Below are positions 1 through 10,061 of a stretch of 64,000 nucleotides of DNA, piece by piece; the first letter of the stretch is position 1; each line of letters opens with the position of its first letter. A program made the position numbers and the translations under genes. The notes under the pieces are model-generated. The model ran no database searches. It was not told the DNA's origin and was given only the letters and a program-made list of their open reading frames with translations. The DNA is from Desulfosporosinus cupriresistens (GTDB lineage: Bacteria > Bacillota > Desulfitobacteriia > Desulfitobacteriales > Desulfitobacteriaceae). The DNA lies in the NCBI RefSeq assembly GCF_001707885.1, contig NZ_MASS01000003.1:36893-100892 (forward strand), written 5' to 3'.

Positions 1-111
1 CGTTTATAAGATATTTTACACAAATTTTCGCCCGCCTCTGTTCCGAATTTTCTTTTTAATAGCCATACTTTATTCTGGATTGCTTTTACGGTTCGTTTAA
101 GCAATTCTTCA

Positions 112-843
112 TTAAGTAATATTTGGGCGATTTTCACGGCGAGTTGCTAAATAATCTAACACTCGCTCAGCCGAAGTATTGAGAACTTGCTGCTCAGAGA
201 TTCCTACCTCGTGAACTAAATCGAGGGCGTGGCTAAATTCACCGACCCGGTCCCAAAAATGAGCATCACTTCCTAAAATGACGGGGCCTTTGTATTGCAC
301 CATATATTGGGCAAAGCGCCGACAATTCCCCCACGCTCCTTTTTTTTCTTTGGCCAGTGAACTATTATTAATCTCGACCGGGATATTCAGTTTCGCAGAC
401 ATGTGAGCAATACGTTCTAGATCAAGCTCGAAATCTGGTCGTCCCGGATGAACCATCATATCTGTATAGGGATTCTCCATTGCTTTGATATAGGCCTGGG
501 TATTTTGTTCAGTTGTTCCCCCAGGGTAACAGATAACATGAAGTCCTACAAGAACAAGCTTCATCTTCGATAGGTAGCGAATGGGCATATCTAATTCCCC
601 ATCATGGTTTATGATATTGGCCTCTACTCCTGGTAAGATTCGGACACCGTAAAGTTCTTCAGGGAGGATCGCCAAGTTTCCAAAATGATAAAGATTAGGG
701 GCGCCCGGCATACTAGGAGCATGGTCTGTCATGCCAAGTAATTTGATTCCTCTGTGAGAGGCTGCTAGAGCATTTTCAGAAAGAGTACTATAGGCATGTC
801 CACTCGATATAGTATGCGTATGTAAGTCTACTTGTATATTCAT
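112..843 (-). CDS. PHP-domain phosphoesterase, YcdX-like
   Basis: Predicted metal-dependent phosphatase of the PHP superfamily, cytoplasmic. Visible metal-ligand motifs in order are DLHTHT near the N-terminus, MTDHAPS, GVEANI, VHPGRPD and GSDAHFWDRVG near the C-terminus, which together match the YcdX/polymerase-histidinol-phosphatase fold. Length (about 243 residues) is normal for the YcdX group. I chose the ATG at 843 rather than the TTG at 849 because a GAGGTG ribosome binding site lies 8 bases before the ATG but only 2 before the TTG. It stands alone; its substrate cannot be told from the sequence. Family call is firm, specific activity is not known. Confidence 0.88.
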   Translation of the reverse strand: MNIQVDLHTHTISSGHAYSTLSENALAASHRGIKLLGMTDHAPSMPGAPNLYHFGNLAILPEELYGVRILPGVEANIINHDGELDMPIRYLSKMKLVLVGLHVICYPGGTTEQNTQAYIKAMENPYTDMMVHPGRPDFELDLERIAHMSAKLNIPVEINNSSLAKEKKGAWGNCRRFAQYMVQYKGPVILGSDAHFWDRVGEFSHALDLVHEVGISEQQVLNTSAERVLDYLATRRENRPNIT

Positions 844-930
844 TACCAAAACACCTCAGCATCATTATAACCTTTATGAAAGAAAATACAAAAATAAGTG
901 CTAATAAAAGCACTTATTTCTCATAAATAG

Positions 931-1509
931 TTACTGTCTCTTAACGGCAACTGGGGCTTTAACCGTAGAATCAACAGTAAAACGAAAACTGGCTTCAGTA
1001 GCCTGCACTACCCCCCCCTCAGGATTGGGTTTAATGCGTAAAGTCATTAGATGCTGCCCTGCTGTTGCGCTTTTCCCCAATGCATCCCCTAAAACTTTAA
1101 TTTGCCGAAAAGCTACTCGTGCAGTGGCCCCAGGTTCTAAAGCAGGTAAGGTTCCGGGTGATATAACCTTTTTTGTGTCATCTCCAACAAGTGACACTTG
1201 TAATTCTACTGGAATATTTGTCATTTTGTTAGCCGTTGTGTTTTGAAATGTTGCGATTAGATCAAATGTTTTAGTAGTAATTACTTGTGCCCCTTTTAAT
1301 GTTACACTCCCATAGGTGAGATCCTTTACTATTGAGGCTGGTTCTACTGTTACACCGAGCATCTTAATTTCGGGGATTTCGTTGATTTTGCTTACACTTG
1401 CATCTGAGTTATGCCAAAGTGAGAATCCAAGAAATCCAACAAGGCAAATTACGAAAGCACTGGCTACCATGGCAAGGTATTTGCGGTTTAGCGCAATAAT
1501 TTTAGTCAA
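931..1509 (-). CDS. Membrane-anchored protein of unknown function
   Basis: About 192 residues. A short basic N-terminus is followed by one hydrophobic segment (about residues 12-32, YLAMVASAFVICLVGFLGFS), then an extracytoplasmic part with beta-rich spacing that resembles FxLYD/DUF-type immunoglobulin-like domains (for example DLIATFQNTTANKMTNIPVE). I could not assign a family. The TTG at 1509 is preferred as start because GGAGGTG lies 7 bases upstream; the longer reading frame to 1578 would run through the strong terminator at 1551-1588. It is transcribed separately from the primosome genes upstream of it, since that terminator lies between them. Confidence 0.6.
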   Translation of the reverse strand: MTKIIALNRKYLAMVASAFVICLVGFLGFSLWHNSDASVSKINEIPEIKMLGVTVEPASIVKDLTYGSVTLKGAQVITTKTFDLIATFQNTTANKMTNIPVELQVSLVGDDTKKVISPGTLPALEPGATARVAFRQIKVLGDALGKSATAGQHLMTLRIKPNPEGGVVQATEASFRFTVDSTVKAPVAVKRQ

Positions 1510-1550
1510 AACTGAACACCTCCAATTAATTTGAGATTTACTCCTTAAAA

Positions 1551-1588
1551 AAACGTATGCATGTCCTCTTACAGACATGCATACGTTT
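1551..1588 (-). terminator. Rho-independent terminator after dnaD-dnaI
   Basis: A perfect 15-bp stem (1551-1565 with 1574-1588) and an 8-base loop. On the minus strand it is followed by a run of seven T. It lies just downstream of the dnaI stop and ends that transcript. Confidence 0.9.
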
Positions 1589-1636
1589 CAAAATTTATTT
1601 TTTATATTAAATTAAAATTTGTATTATATATTATTA

Positions 1637-2500
1637 TTATTTTGTCCCTTCTCGTTCATCATACATTTGATGGCGGATATCTTCTTCAACAGTCAAGCGA
1701 AAAATTCGTGAAGACTGAATTATCCGGGATGTAGTACGCACCCCAATATAGTCTTCCATTTCATCAAGAGAAAGATTTGATGTTATAACTGTGGGTAGTA
1801 GCTCATTCATTCGGTAGTTAATAATTGAATAAAGGCGATTTCGAGTCCAATCAGTATAATTATGTGCTCCTAAATCATCCAGAATCAGAATTGGTATTGT
1901 TCGAGCTGTATCCAACAAATCCATTTCATTTACTTCAGACTTATATGATGCTCTTAATTCATCCAGTAGATCGGGAACCACTATGAATAGGACCTGCAGC
2001 TGAGCTTCTATCAATTCATTGGCAATGGAAGCAGCCAGATAGGTTTTCCCTGACCCAACTGGGCCTGTGAACAACAGTCCGAGGCCATGAGGGTTCTGTT
2101 GGCATTCATCCACAAAGCTTTTGGCTGCATTTAAGGCCTTTATTGCCCCTTCACGATGTGTTTGATCTTTCATTTGCGATCTGTAATAGTCAAATCTAAA
2201 TTTTTCCAGACGACAGTTCTTCAGCACTCGCGAGATCCGGGCATGTCGAAATTGATTTTCCATTTTTCTCATTTTCATGCAACTGCAAGGATAAGCCACA
2301 TCCCCGTCCAGTAAGATACCTCGATCTTGGCAAATAGGACACCTGAACGTTTCAACGGCATTTAGATGATCTGACGTTGCATGGTTTTCAGAAGAAGCTA
2401 TGTTGGAACTCGGATTGTTATTAGGTGGGGAATTCAAGGTTGTATCGAACGTTTTAGCGGCTAGGACATTGCTTTTTAAAATATCTTTTACACTTTTCAT
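1637..2500 (-). CDS. dnaI: Primosomal helicase loader DnaI/DnaC-like AAA+ ATPase
   Basis: Loads the replicative helicase at origins and restarted forks. An N-terminal region carries a zinc-binding cluster (CPIC near residues 54-57 and CSC at 72-74), followed by an AAA+ domain with Walker A GPVGSGKT (about 146-153), Walker B ILILDDLG and a C-terminal sensor region. This is the domain order of Bacillus DnaI. The ATG at 2500 follows a GAGGAGGG ribosome binding site (11-base spacing); the in-frame ATG at 2521 overlaps that site. The gene directly follows dnaD, as in other Firmicutes, which supports a primosome role. Length of about 287 residues is close to the family norm of about 310. Confidence 0.9.
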   Translation of the reverse strand: MKSVKDILKSNVLAAKTFDTTLNSPPNNNPSSNIASSENHATSDHLNAVETFRCPICQDRGILLDGDVAYPCSCMKMRKMENQFRHARISRVLKNCRLEKFRFDYYRSQMKDQTHREGAIKALNAAKSFVDECQQNPHGLGLLFTGPVGSGKTYLAASIANELIEAQLQVLFIVVPDLLDELRASYKSEVNEMDLLDTARTIPILILDDLGAHNYTDWTRNRLYSIINYRMNELLPTVITSNLSLDEMEDYIGVRTTSRIIQSSRIFRLTVEEDIRHQMYDEREGTK

Positions 2501-2550
2501 TTTAAGTAATTCCCTCCTCAAAAATCAAGCTGCATCTTAACTACGCCGCC

Positions 2551-3315
2551 TTACAAATAGAACTTTTCATATTTATTAGAGGTCGTCTTGGGAGTCTGAC
2601 TCTTAGACTTTGTTGCCTTTTTTTCTTGGCGGGACTGAAAATATGCGTCTTCTGCCTCAATTTCTGCTCGCGTACGCAAACCCTTTTTCTCCCATTCGCG
2701 AAGTATCGAGTCCAAATAGCGAAAGTTTCGAATACCAGCACTGACGCCTCTTCTTAAAGCTTCAATAATAAGCTCTTCAGAATAATTAGATGACAGCCAA
2801 CGATCTAAGTTTTCACATTCTAAGCGGGTAAGCAAGCGGCCAAGTTCTTGCTCAAATGTACGGACTAAGTTTTCAGCTGACGAGTTAATTGCTGTAGATG
2901 TCGGTTGTGGTGACGATTGGCTTTGTTTCAGACTGCGCTCTTCTTCCAGTTGTTGCGAACGTTCAATGGCCCAAAGTTCGGCAAGTTCATCGATTAGACC
3001 AACAAGACTATAACTGTTGCTCCACTTTTGCTCGCTAGAATTCCAGTACCTTTCAATCGCCAGAAATTTCCGTTCCACCAATCGACCTACTACCTCTTCA
3101 ATATCTGCAGGAGAAGCAGTCATGCGCCCAGCTAAGGTGGCGATTGAGGGATATGGATTAGTTTCAGCTTCACACAAGATCTGAATTAACACCATCATCT
3201 CTGCATCGCTTAAACCGATCTCTGTATAATGGGTTAAGAGATATTTCGGAATTGCAATGACACCGGAAAAGAAAAGAGCTTGTGTAAAGCTCCCATAAAC
3301 ACTTACTTTATTCAT
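2551..3315 (-). CDS. dnaD: DnaD-domain primosomal replication protein
   Basis: Replication initiation/restart protein that remodels DNA and recruits the helicase loader. The first roughly 110 residues have the winged-helix features of DnaD (AIPKYLLTHYTEIGLSDAEM, then SIATLAGRMTASPADIEEVVGRLVERKFLAI). The region around residues 145-215 has the C-terminal DnaD domain (FEQELGRLLTRLECENLDRW and the YxxxI-type FRYLDSILREWEKKG). It is the first gene of the dnaD-dnaI unit, 50 bases upstream of dnaI. The two neighbours together make this assignment strong. The 254-residue length fits DnaD (about 230). Confidence 0.9.
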   Translation of the reverse strand: MNKVSVYGSFTQALFFSGVIAIPKYLLTHYTEIGLSDAEMMVLIQILCEAETNPYPSIATLAGRMTASPADIEEVVGRLVERKFLAIERYWNSSEQKWSNSYSLVGLIDELAELWAIERSQQLEEERSLKQSQSSPQPTSTAINSSAENLVRTFEQELGRLLTRLECENLDRWLSSNYSEELIIEALRRGVSAGIRNFRYLDSILREWEKKGLRTRAEIEAEDAYFQSRQEKKATKSKSQTPKTTSNKYEKFYL

Positions 3316-3543
3316 TGACGTTCACTCCCTATGCAGCCACCAAAGAAAATATTCCTAAAGTATTCTCACTTTTTGTGTATTATCCTTCCACGAAAACAAG
3401 GCACACAGGGGATATATTGGCCATAAAATGTTATAATTTTAAAAAAATGGTATAAACAGCTCGATATATTTTCCTTATTTTGGCAGGAAATTACAGCTGT
3501 TATGGCGTATATAGTTTGCAAACGAATCTAAGGAGGACAAGTT

Positions 3544-4134
3544 ATGGACTTTCGGCAAGAGCTCATCCAAATCGTAGATAAATCAGGTGCTCATCCAGCG
3601 TGGGGCGTTAAACATTGTTTTAGAGTCTATCATCTGGCCAAAGAACTTTCTAGCCACTTAACCTTGGATGATGAGGTACTTTATGCCGCAGCTATGCTGC
3701 ATGACACAGGAAAGTATCCTATCTATGCTCTCAAAAACGTCGATCACGCATTACGTTCCAAGGGGATTGCGGCAAATCTCCTCCAACAATTGATGTTCTC
3801 ACCGCTCAAGTTGCCCATAGTTTTAGATGCTGTTGAAAACCACATGTATTACTCAGAACCGGGTCGGAGCGATGAGGCAGTCTATTTACGCGAATCAGAT
3901 ATATTGGACAATTTTGGAAATATCGGTTTAATGCGTTTATTCAGTCTGGTTGGGCAAGATGAATTGATTCAGACTCATGAAAACGCCATCGACCGAGCCC
4001 GCCTCTTTGCTGATGCGCTTCCAAACAAAGTCACTACCAAAGCAGGCAAGCGTTTGGCGATAAAGAGGCGGGAAGAAACTCTTCGCTTCTTAGCCGGTAT
4101 TAAACGCCAAACCCTAGAATATGCTTGGCTTTGA
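3544..4134 (+). CDS. HD-domain metal-dependent phosphohydrolase
   Basis: Small HD-superfamily protein, 196 residues. The HD metal site is visible as H (KHCFRVYHLA), the HD pair in AAMLHDTGKYP, a later H in VENHMYY, and D in RESDILDNFG. Such stand-alone HD proteins hydrolyse phosphomonoesters or nucleotides; the substrate cannot be inferred here. An AAGGAGGAC ribosome binding site sits just before the ATG. The gene is on the opposite strand to its neighbours and converges with the MBL-fold gene only 8 bases away, with no obvious terminator between them. Confidence 0.85.
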   Translation: MDFRQELIQIVDKSGAHPAWGVKHCFRVYHLAKELSSHLTLDDEVLYAAAMLHDTGKYPIYALKNVDHALRSKGIAANLLQQLMFSPLKLPIVLDAVENHMYYSEPGRSDEAVYLRESDILDNFGNIGLMRLFSLVGQDELIQTHENAIDRARLFADALPNKVTTKAGKRLAIKRREETLRFLAGIKRQTLEYAWL

Positions 4135-4141
4135 TAATGCT

Positions 4142-5878
4142 TTAGTGCCGTGTTTCCCGTTCTTGTTCTTCAAGCCAACGTGTCATACTGTCCAGGAGAT
4201 TTACCACTCGATCAAAATTGCGGGTCCGTTGCCCTTCATCAATAAGTTTCTTAAGATGGTGGCGTAATCGAATATAAGCTCTATTGGCTTGAGCGCGAGA
4301 TAAATGAGCTTCTGACGTTTTAAGACGTTTGGAAGTAGGCAGGACAGGCTGATGCTGTACTTTAGTAATCGGTTTTATGGAAGATGGTTGAACATTCTCT
4401 TCATTAGCAGGCAGCGGCGCATCCTGTGTTAGCCATTCCTTTTGAGGGGCGTGCCGAACGATTTGATCGGACATGAATTCAATCGTTTCTCCTAGTTGGG
4501 GGATAAGAGGAATTTTCCCAAACGTTTCTTGAATTTTAGAGGAAAAGATCGTTTGGGCATCCAATTCACCATGAATAAGAACGATTTGCTCTGCATTCTT
4601 TCCAAGAAGTGAGAGCCAATGAAGCAGCTCTGCTTGATCAGCATGAGCGGATAGGCCATCCATATGATTTATTCGGGCTTTAACCGCAATTTTCTCACCA
4701 TGTATGGTTACACTGTCCACACCCTCTGAAAGGATTCGCCCAAGTGTGCCTTGAGCCTGATACCCTACAAAAAGAACGGTAGCCTTCTCCCGCCAAAGAT
4801 TGTGTTTAAGGTGATGCTTAATACGCCCAGCGTCGGCCATGCCGCTAGCAGCAATAATAATCGAACCGCCTTCAATCTCATTAAGGGCCATCGAATCCGC
4901 GGCTGTTAAACTGAAATGAACGTTTGGCATATTTAGAGGGCTACTACCCTGTTTAATAAGTTCCTGCGTTTCCGAGTCAAAATTGTCGGTGTTTTCTTGG
5001 AATATTTTTGTTGCTGCGATGGCTAAAGGGCTGTCAATGTAAACCGGCAAAATAGGTATGCGATGTTCGTCCTGTAACTTACGGAGATAATAAAGAAGGT
5101 CCTGAGTTCGTTCAATGGCAAAAGCAGGGATAATCAAATTCCCGCCAGCTTCATATGTCGTACGAATTGTTTCTGCAAGTTGTTCAGCACGATTTATTCT
5201 CTTCTCATCTGCGGTTCCAGCATGAAGACGATTCCCGTAGGTTGTTTCCATAATGACAACGTCAGCTTCACTTAAAATACTTGGATTTTCAATATAAGGT
5301 TGATTAACATTGCCGATATCACCAGAAAATACGATAGTTTTACTGAAATCTAGCTCTTTGATGTGGAGCACAACATGTGCCGAACCTAGAATATGTCCTG
5401 CATCATAGAGTTGAAAAGATATTGTCGGAACAATATCAACTTTTTCTTGATAAGGTATAGCATGAAAATATGGAAGGGTATCAAGAGCATCTTGAACGGT
5501 ATAAATCGGAACGAGGGGTTGAAGTCCTGCTCTCGCACGCTTTCGGTTCTTACGCTCCACTTCCATCTCTTGAATATGACCACTATCTGGCAGCATTATA
5601 GAACATAATTTAATTGTTTCAGCAGTAGCCCAGATGGTTCCTTTGAAACCAGCCTTAATTAGTTTAGGCAACATGCCAGAGTGATCAATATGGGCATGGG
5701 TTAACACAACAGCGTCAATGCTCGCTGGATTATAGGGGAAAGTATCGTAATTTAACTCTTTAAGCGCTTTAGATCCTTGAAACATGCCACAATCAATTAA
5801 AATACGTGATTCGCCAGATTCCACAAGGTAAGATGATCCCGTAACAACTTGTGCAGCGCCAAAAAAGCTGATTTTCAT
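4142..5878 (-). CDS. MBL-fold / beta-CASP / RMMBL nuclease-like protein
   Basis: Metallo-beta-lactamase-fold RNA-processing type protein (KH-less CPSF73/YsiF-like). Visible signatures are [13 protein letters not shown] (about residues 61-73) for two-zinc binding, [14 protein letters not shown], the beta-CASP motif [13 protein letters not shown] (about 344-356) and the RMMBL motif [13 protein letters not shown]. These indicate a ribonuclease of the RNase J/CPSF class, acting on RNA in the cytoplasm. At 578 residues it carries roughly 110 residues beyond the RMMBL domain, ending in a basic, helix-rich tail ([20 protein letters not shown]), which is longer than usual and may contact RNA. The substrate is unknown. 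Confidence 0.85.
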   Translation of the reverse strand: MKISFFGAAQVVTGSSYLVESGESRILIDCGMFQGSKALKELNYDTFPYNPASIDAVVLTHAHIDHSGMLPKLIKAGFKGTIWATAETIKLCSIMLPDSGHIQEMEVERKNRKRARAGLQPLVPIYTVQDALDTLPYFHAIPYQEKVDIVPTISFQLYDAGHILGSAHVVLHIKELDFSKTIVFSGDIGNVNQPYIENPSILSEADVVIMETTYGNRLHAGTADEKRINRAEQLAETIRTTYEAGGNLIIPAFAIERTQDLLYYLRKLQDEHRIPILPVYIDSPLAIAATKIFQENTDNFDSETQELIKQGSSPLNMPNVHFSLTAADSMALNEIEGGSIIIAASGMADAGRIKHHLKHNLWREKATVLFVGYQAQGTLGRILSEGVDSVTIHGEKIAVKARINHMDGLSAHADQAELLHWLSLLGKNAEQIVLIHGELDAQTIFSSKIQETFGKIPLIPQLGETIEFMSDQIVRHAPQKEWLTQDAPLPANEENVQPSSIKPITKVQHQPVLPTSKRLKTSEAHLSRAQANRAYIRLRHHLKKLIDEGQRTRNFDRVVNLLDSMTRWLEEQERETRH

Positions 5879-6071
5879 TAAACATCCTCCAAAAATACGT
5901 CTTTATAGCTAATCATAAGGCAAACTAGATCAGAGAAAGCTTACAAGACGCTTCTTTTATTATATTTTACGTCTTAATTTCACTATTTAATCTTATAATT
6001 ATAGCATTATTTTACTCGTTTAGCAGGTATTTCGCAATGGAAATTACCCACCCTATATTTAAGCCTTTAGT

Positions 6072-6710
6072 CTAGTCGAGCTGAACAAATTTAAGTTTGA
6101 CTGCTTTAAGAGCCGCTTGAGTACGATCCTCAACTGCCAATTTACGATATATGCTTGAAAGATGATTTTTCACCGTCTTTTCACTAATGAATAAGGCAGT
6201 TCCAATCTCCCTGTTAGAAGACCCTCGTACCACATAATGGAGAATTTCCATCTCGCGCTCACTGAGTCCACAGGTGTTTTTCAAAGGACTTGGATGGGTA
6301 AATCGCTCTAGCAATTTACCCGTAACAGCTGGAGATAAAATTGGTTCACCCGCATACACCTTGCGAATGGATTGAATCAAGGTCTTTGAGTCCACATCTT
6401 TCAGCAAATAGCCCGCCACCCCAATTTGAAGCACTTGGAAGACTTTTTCATCCGAATCATCAACGGTAAGCACCAAGATACCTATTTCAGGTCGTTCACG
6501 GCGAATAACTCGACCCGCTTCTAAGCCATTTACCCCGGGCATATTGAGATCCATTAATAAGATATCAAACGTCATATTGCGTGCAACATTTATAGCGCCT
6601 TGACCATCACCTACTTCAGCAACTACTTCAATTCCATCTTCAAATTCCAAAATTCGGCGTAGTCCCTCTCTTAAAAGTGGGTGATCATCGGCTATCACTA
6701 TCCGAATCAT
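6072..6710 (-). CDS. degU: DegU-like response regulator (NarL/LuxR family)
   Basis: Transcription factor with a receiver domain (residues 1-120; acidic DD at 8-9, phosphoacceptor D54 in LLMDLNMPG, conserved K in LLKDVD) and a C-terminal LuxR-type helix-turn-helix (about 148-208; GLSEREMEILHYVVRGSSNREIG and ISEKTVKNHLSSIYRKL). Strong similarity in layout to Bacillus DegU. The ATG at 6710 follows GGAGG with 9-base spacing. It overlaps the 3' end of degS by 26 bases, so the two are translationally coupled and form one two-component system. DegU symbol rests on pairing with a clear DegS; the regulon is unknown. Confidence 0.88.
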   Translation of the reverse strand: MIRIVIADDHPLLREGLRRILEFEDGIEVVAEVGDGQGAINVARNMTFDILLMDLNMPGVNGLEAGRVIRRERPEIGILVLTVDDSDEKVFQVLQIGVAGYLLKDVDSKTLIQSIRKVYAGEPILSPAVTGKLLERFTHPSPLKNTCGLSEREMEILHYVVRGSSNREIGTALFISEKTVKNHLSSIYRKLAVEDRTQAALKAVKLKFVQLD

Positions 6711-7848
6711 GTTGTTTTTCCTCCTCATGTCTCGATGGAATTGATAGTTCGATCGTAGTCCCTTTCCCTAAGGTAGATTGAACAGAAAAAAGTCCAGAGA
6801 ACATTTCAACTCGTTCGCGCATTCCAATAAGTCCATAATGTTCCCCTGAAACAGTAAAAAGGGAGTTCACTTCAAAACCAGTACCATAATCTTGAATTCG
6901 AGCAATTATCCAATCCTCTTGGTAAATTAACGTAACATCAACTTTTACCGAGCGTGCATGCTTCGCAACATTGGTCATTCCCTCTTGAATTAAGCGGAAA
7001 ATGGCTACTTCCATTGCTGGCAAAACTCGTTTTTCACGACCTTCAATCCGAAGCTCACAAGTTATGCCATAGTTTTCCTGAAAGTTCTTTAGGTATTTAG
7101 AAATAGCAGGTAAAATCCCCAAATCATAAAGTGCCATTGGACGAAGATCAAAAATGATCCTGCGAATATCTTGTTGATTTGAGCGAACTAAATCCTTAAG
7201 GTCCGTGAGTTCGGCTTTAACTCTACTTGGATCTATCTCAAGTAACTTTTGGGCAATTTCTAAACGTAAGACGATATTAGCCAGCGTTTGGGCAGGACCA
7301 TCATGTATTTCCCTTGCGACACGACGCCGTTCTTCATCCTGTGCTCTAATTACCCGTAAACCCATTTCTTGTCGTTGTTCGTGATTATGAGCTTGCAAAG
7401 CCTCCACTATTCCACCTTGCAATAAATTAGCCGCCATGCTCACCTGAGCCATCAGATTTTCGGCTCGTTCGATCGTCACTTGCATCTGCTGTAAGGAACG
7501 TTCCAAATCATCTCGCCGCTTCCGCAATTGCGTTTCTTGGCCTTGCAAAAGCTGTAGATTGACCTGAGCATCTTTTGCTTCTGCATACGCCGCGATCACA
7601 TCTTGCTCTGAGTATTTTTTGTATGCTCGACTTATTTCCATCAATTTTTGACGCATACGCCGATCTATTTTTTCTTGAAAATCTACTTGACAGATGACTT
7701 CCGCTATATCAGTTTTAAGCTGAGCAAGTTCATTAGTCAGCCGTTGTGTCTCAGTCCGCGCTGTTTCAGCTATAAAAAAGATCTCTTCTCTTCCTGTTTC
7801 GATCGCTGTCAAAGTATTTTTTAAGATCCTCTCCAACAGATCAGACAC
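6685..7848 (-). CDS. degS: DegS-like cytoplasmic sensor histidine kinase
   Basis: Soluble HPK7-type sensor kinase without membrane segments. Residues 1-155 form the DegS sensor region, largely coiled coil (KKYSEQDVIAAYAEAKDAQVNL, LRKRRDDLERSLQQ). The HisKA_3 dimerisation domain contains the phosphorylated histidine H182 in AREIHDGPAQTLAN, followed by an HATPase domain (NVAKHARSVKV, DYGTGFEV, GLIGMRERVEMF, GKGTTIELSIP). Starts at GTG 7848 with GAGG 7 bases upstream. Together with degU it would phosphorylate and dephosphorylate the response regulator. In Bacillus this pair controls secreted enzymes and motility transitions; here the signal is not known. Confidence 0.9.
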   Translation of the reverse strand: MSDLLERILKNTLTAIETGREEIFFIAETARTETQRLTNELAQLKTDIAEVICQVDFQEKIDRRMRQKLMEISRAYKKYSEQDVIAAYAEAKDAQVNLQLLQGQETQLRKRRDDLERSLQQMQVTIERAENLMAQVSMAANLLQGGIVEALQAHNHEQRQEMGLRVIRAQDEERRRVAREIHDGPAQTLANIVLRLEIAQKLLEIDPSRVKAELTDLKDLVRSNQQDIRRIIFDLRPMALYDLGILPAISKYLKNFQENYGITCELRIEGREKRVLPAMEVAIFRLIQEGMTNVAKHARSVKVDVTLIYQEDWIIARIQDYGTGFEVNSLFTVSGEHYGLIGMRERVEMFSGLFSVQSTLGKGTTIELSIPSRHEEEKQHDSDSDSR

Positions 7849-7960
7849 AACTATTCCTCATTTCCGGGTCTAGGTTCACTTTACAAATATACACCTCCTA
7901 AACTATTTCGACAAAGAACTAATATTTCCTACTTCTACTCAATAAAAAACCTTTTAAGTC

Positions 7961-8905
7961 TTATATTTTAGAACTTTTCCCTAAACGCTGCATTTGTCTG
8001 ATTCCTCGCTCTAATCTACGCGGGAACGATAGATCTTCCGAACTACAGATGAAGACCTTCCATCCCTCCTTTGTCAAGTCTTCAATAATAGCAGGAGTCT
8101 CTTTATCTAAGACATAAATCAGAATGTTATCGACTTTAGCCAATAAGGTTAAACCCATTATATTCACATTCCAAGATATCGAGCTGTTGGGGAATAGTTT
8201 GCTTAGAACGCGTTGTAGAGGGCCCTCCTGCTCAGATACTTGAGAAGCACACAACACTTCATAGGCCCTGGGGTTAATTGAAAGCTCGGTCTCAGATTCA
8301 GCCGTGATAACGTTTTGGACGCTAGGTATAAGCTCTATAGAATTATCATCAATATGAATTGTTTCATCTACTTCAAGTTGCAGAAACTCATTTTCGCTTT
8401 TTTGAATATCCTGGTATGTGAGAATATCCTGGTATGTGAGAACAGAAGCAAACGCAGGAATTGCAATTTCAGTCAGACACTCTTCATTTAGCGATTCCAC
8501 TGGTCCGCCTATTGTTTGGTCTTGATCTTCGATTTGTTTTTCTTCATTAATTTCAATTGAAGAAATTGAAGTATCTAAGAGTTCACTATTGTGTCCATCG
8601 ATCGCCTTCGACATACCTTCGCATAGCATTTTGTTCATAGTATCCTGAAACGATGGGAAGTTATTAATAACACGAGCGTCTGGAAGTTGTTGTTCAAGGA
8701 GCTGTTTAAGTCCATCCTCTAGATATTCTGATGGAAACGTTGAAATTCCCTGGAGTAAGGATGTAAGCTTACTGACAATTTGACAACCCCTTTGAAACTC
8801 TACCTCTGAGTCTACCCCATTTAATAAACATACCGTAAATACTTTTTCTGTGATTTGGTCAATCCATTCTTCAATTCGAGGATCATTATGAAAATATGCT
8901 TCCAA
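7961..8905 (-). CDS. Conserved-looking protein of unknown function upstream of degS
   Basis: 314 residues, acidic, no signal peptide or membrane segment. I do not recognise a family. The N-terminal 100 residues look helical; residues about 100-210 are low-complexity and acidic and probably unstructured; the last roughly 90 residues look like a compact alpha/beta domain (SISWNVNIMGLTLLAKVDNILIYVL, then IIEDLTKEGWKVFICSS) ending in a basic helix. A tandem 18-base duplication inside the linker repeats the residues ILTYQD. The ribosome binding site is GGAGGTGG before the ATG. The gene lies downstream of the acs-operon terminator and 112 bases upstream of degS, so co-transcription with degSU is possible. 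Confidence 0.65.
   Translation of the reverse strand: MEAYFHNDPRIEEWIDQITEKVFTVCLLNGVDSEVEFQRGCQIVSKLTSLLQGISTFPSEYLEDGLKQLLEQQLPDARVINNFPSFQDTMNKMLCEGMSKAIDGHNSELLDTSISSIEINEEKQIEDQDQTIGGPVESLNEECLTEIAIPAFASVLTYQDILTYQDIQKSENEFLQLEVDETIHIDDNSIELIPSVQNVITAESETELSINPRAYEVLCASQVSEQEGPLQRVLSKLFPNSSISWNVNIMGLTLLAKVDNILIYVLDKETPAIIEDLTKEGWKVFICSSEDLSFPRRLERGIRQMQRLGKSSKI
8404..8439. repeat. 18-bp perfect tandem duplication inside a coding linker
   Basis: Two exact 18-base copies in direct succession (8404-8421 and 8422-8439), in frame, giving a six-residue repeat in the disordered middle of the unknown protein 7961-8905. Probably a recent slippage event. Confidence 0.95.
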
Positions 8906-9007
8906 AATTATCCACCTCCAAATTATCTATCATTTGATAGCTATGCTTCTCGCCTGTCCAGTATGAATCCTCATTGGAAAATCCTTTAATTTTAAAGAAT
9001 AAAAGGA

Positions 9008-9039
9008 AAAAGTGCCTCAGAAATTTCTGAGGCACTTTT
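9008..9039 (-). terminator. Terminator of the acs operon
   Basis: Perfect 32-base palindrome with 13-bp arms rich in A at the outside and T at the other side, so it can work in both directions. It lies about 105 bases after the acsE stop and before the next gene on the same strand. Confidence 0.9.
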
Positions 9040-9145
9040 CCTTCTTATTAAGATGACTGTAAATACTATTTTGGGCAAGCATTTACATTTACACTTACAT
9101 CAAACCTAATCATGCTAAACTTAGCAATGCGACAGACTTAAGATA

Positions 9146-10006
<861 letters not shown>

Positions 10007-10061
10007 TTATCCAAAAATGAGTCTCACATTTTGAATAATAATTGATAGTTTGAGCAGAAGC

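Noticed and set aside
1..111. Possible 3' end of another gene at the window start
   Set aside because: Too short to show any protein motif in any frame, so nothing can be supported.
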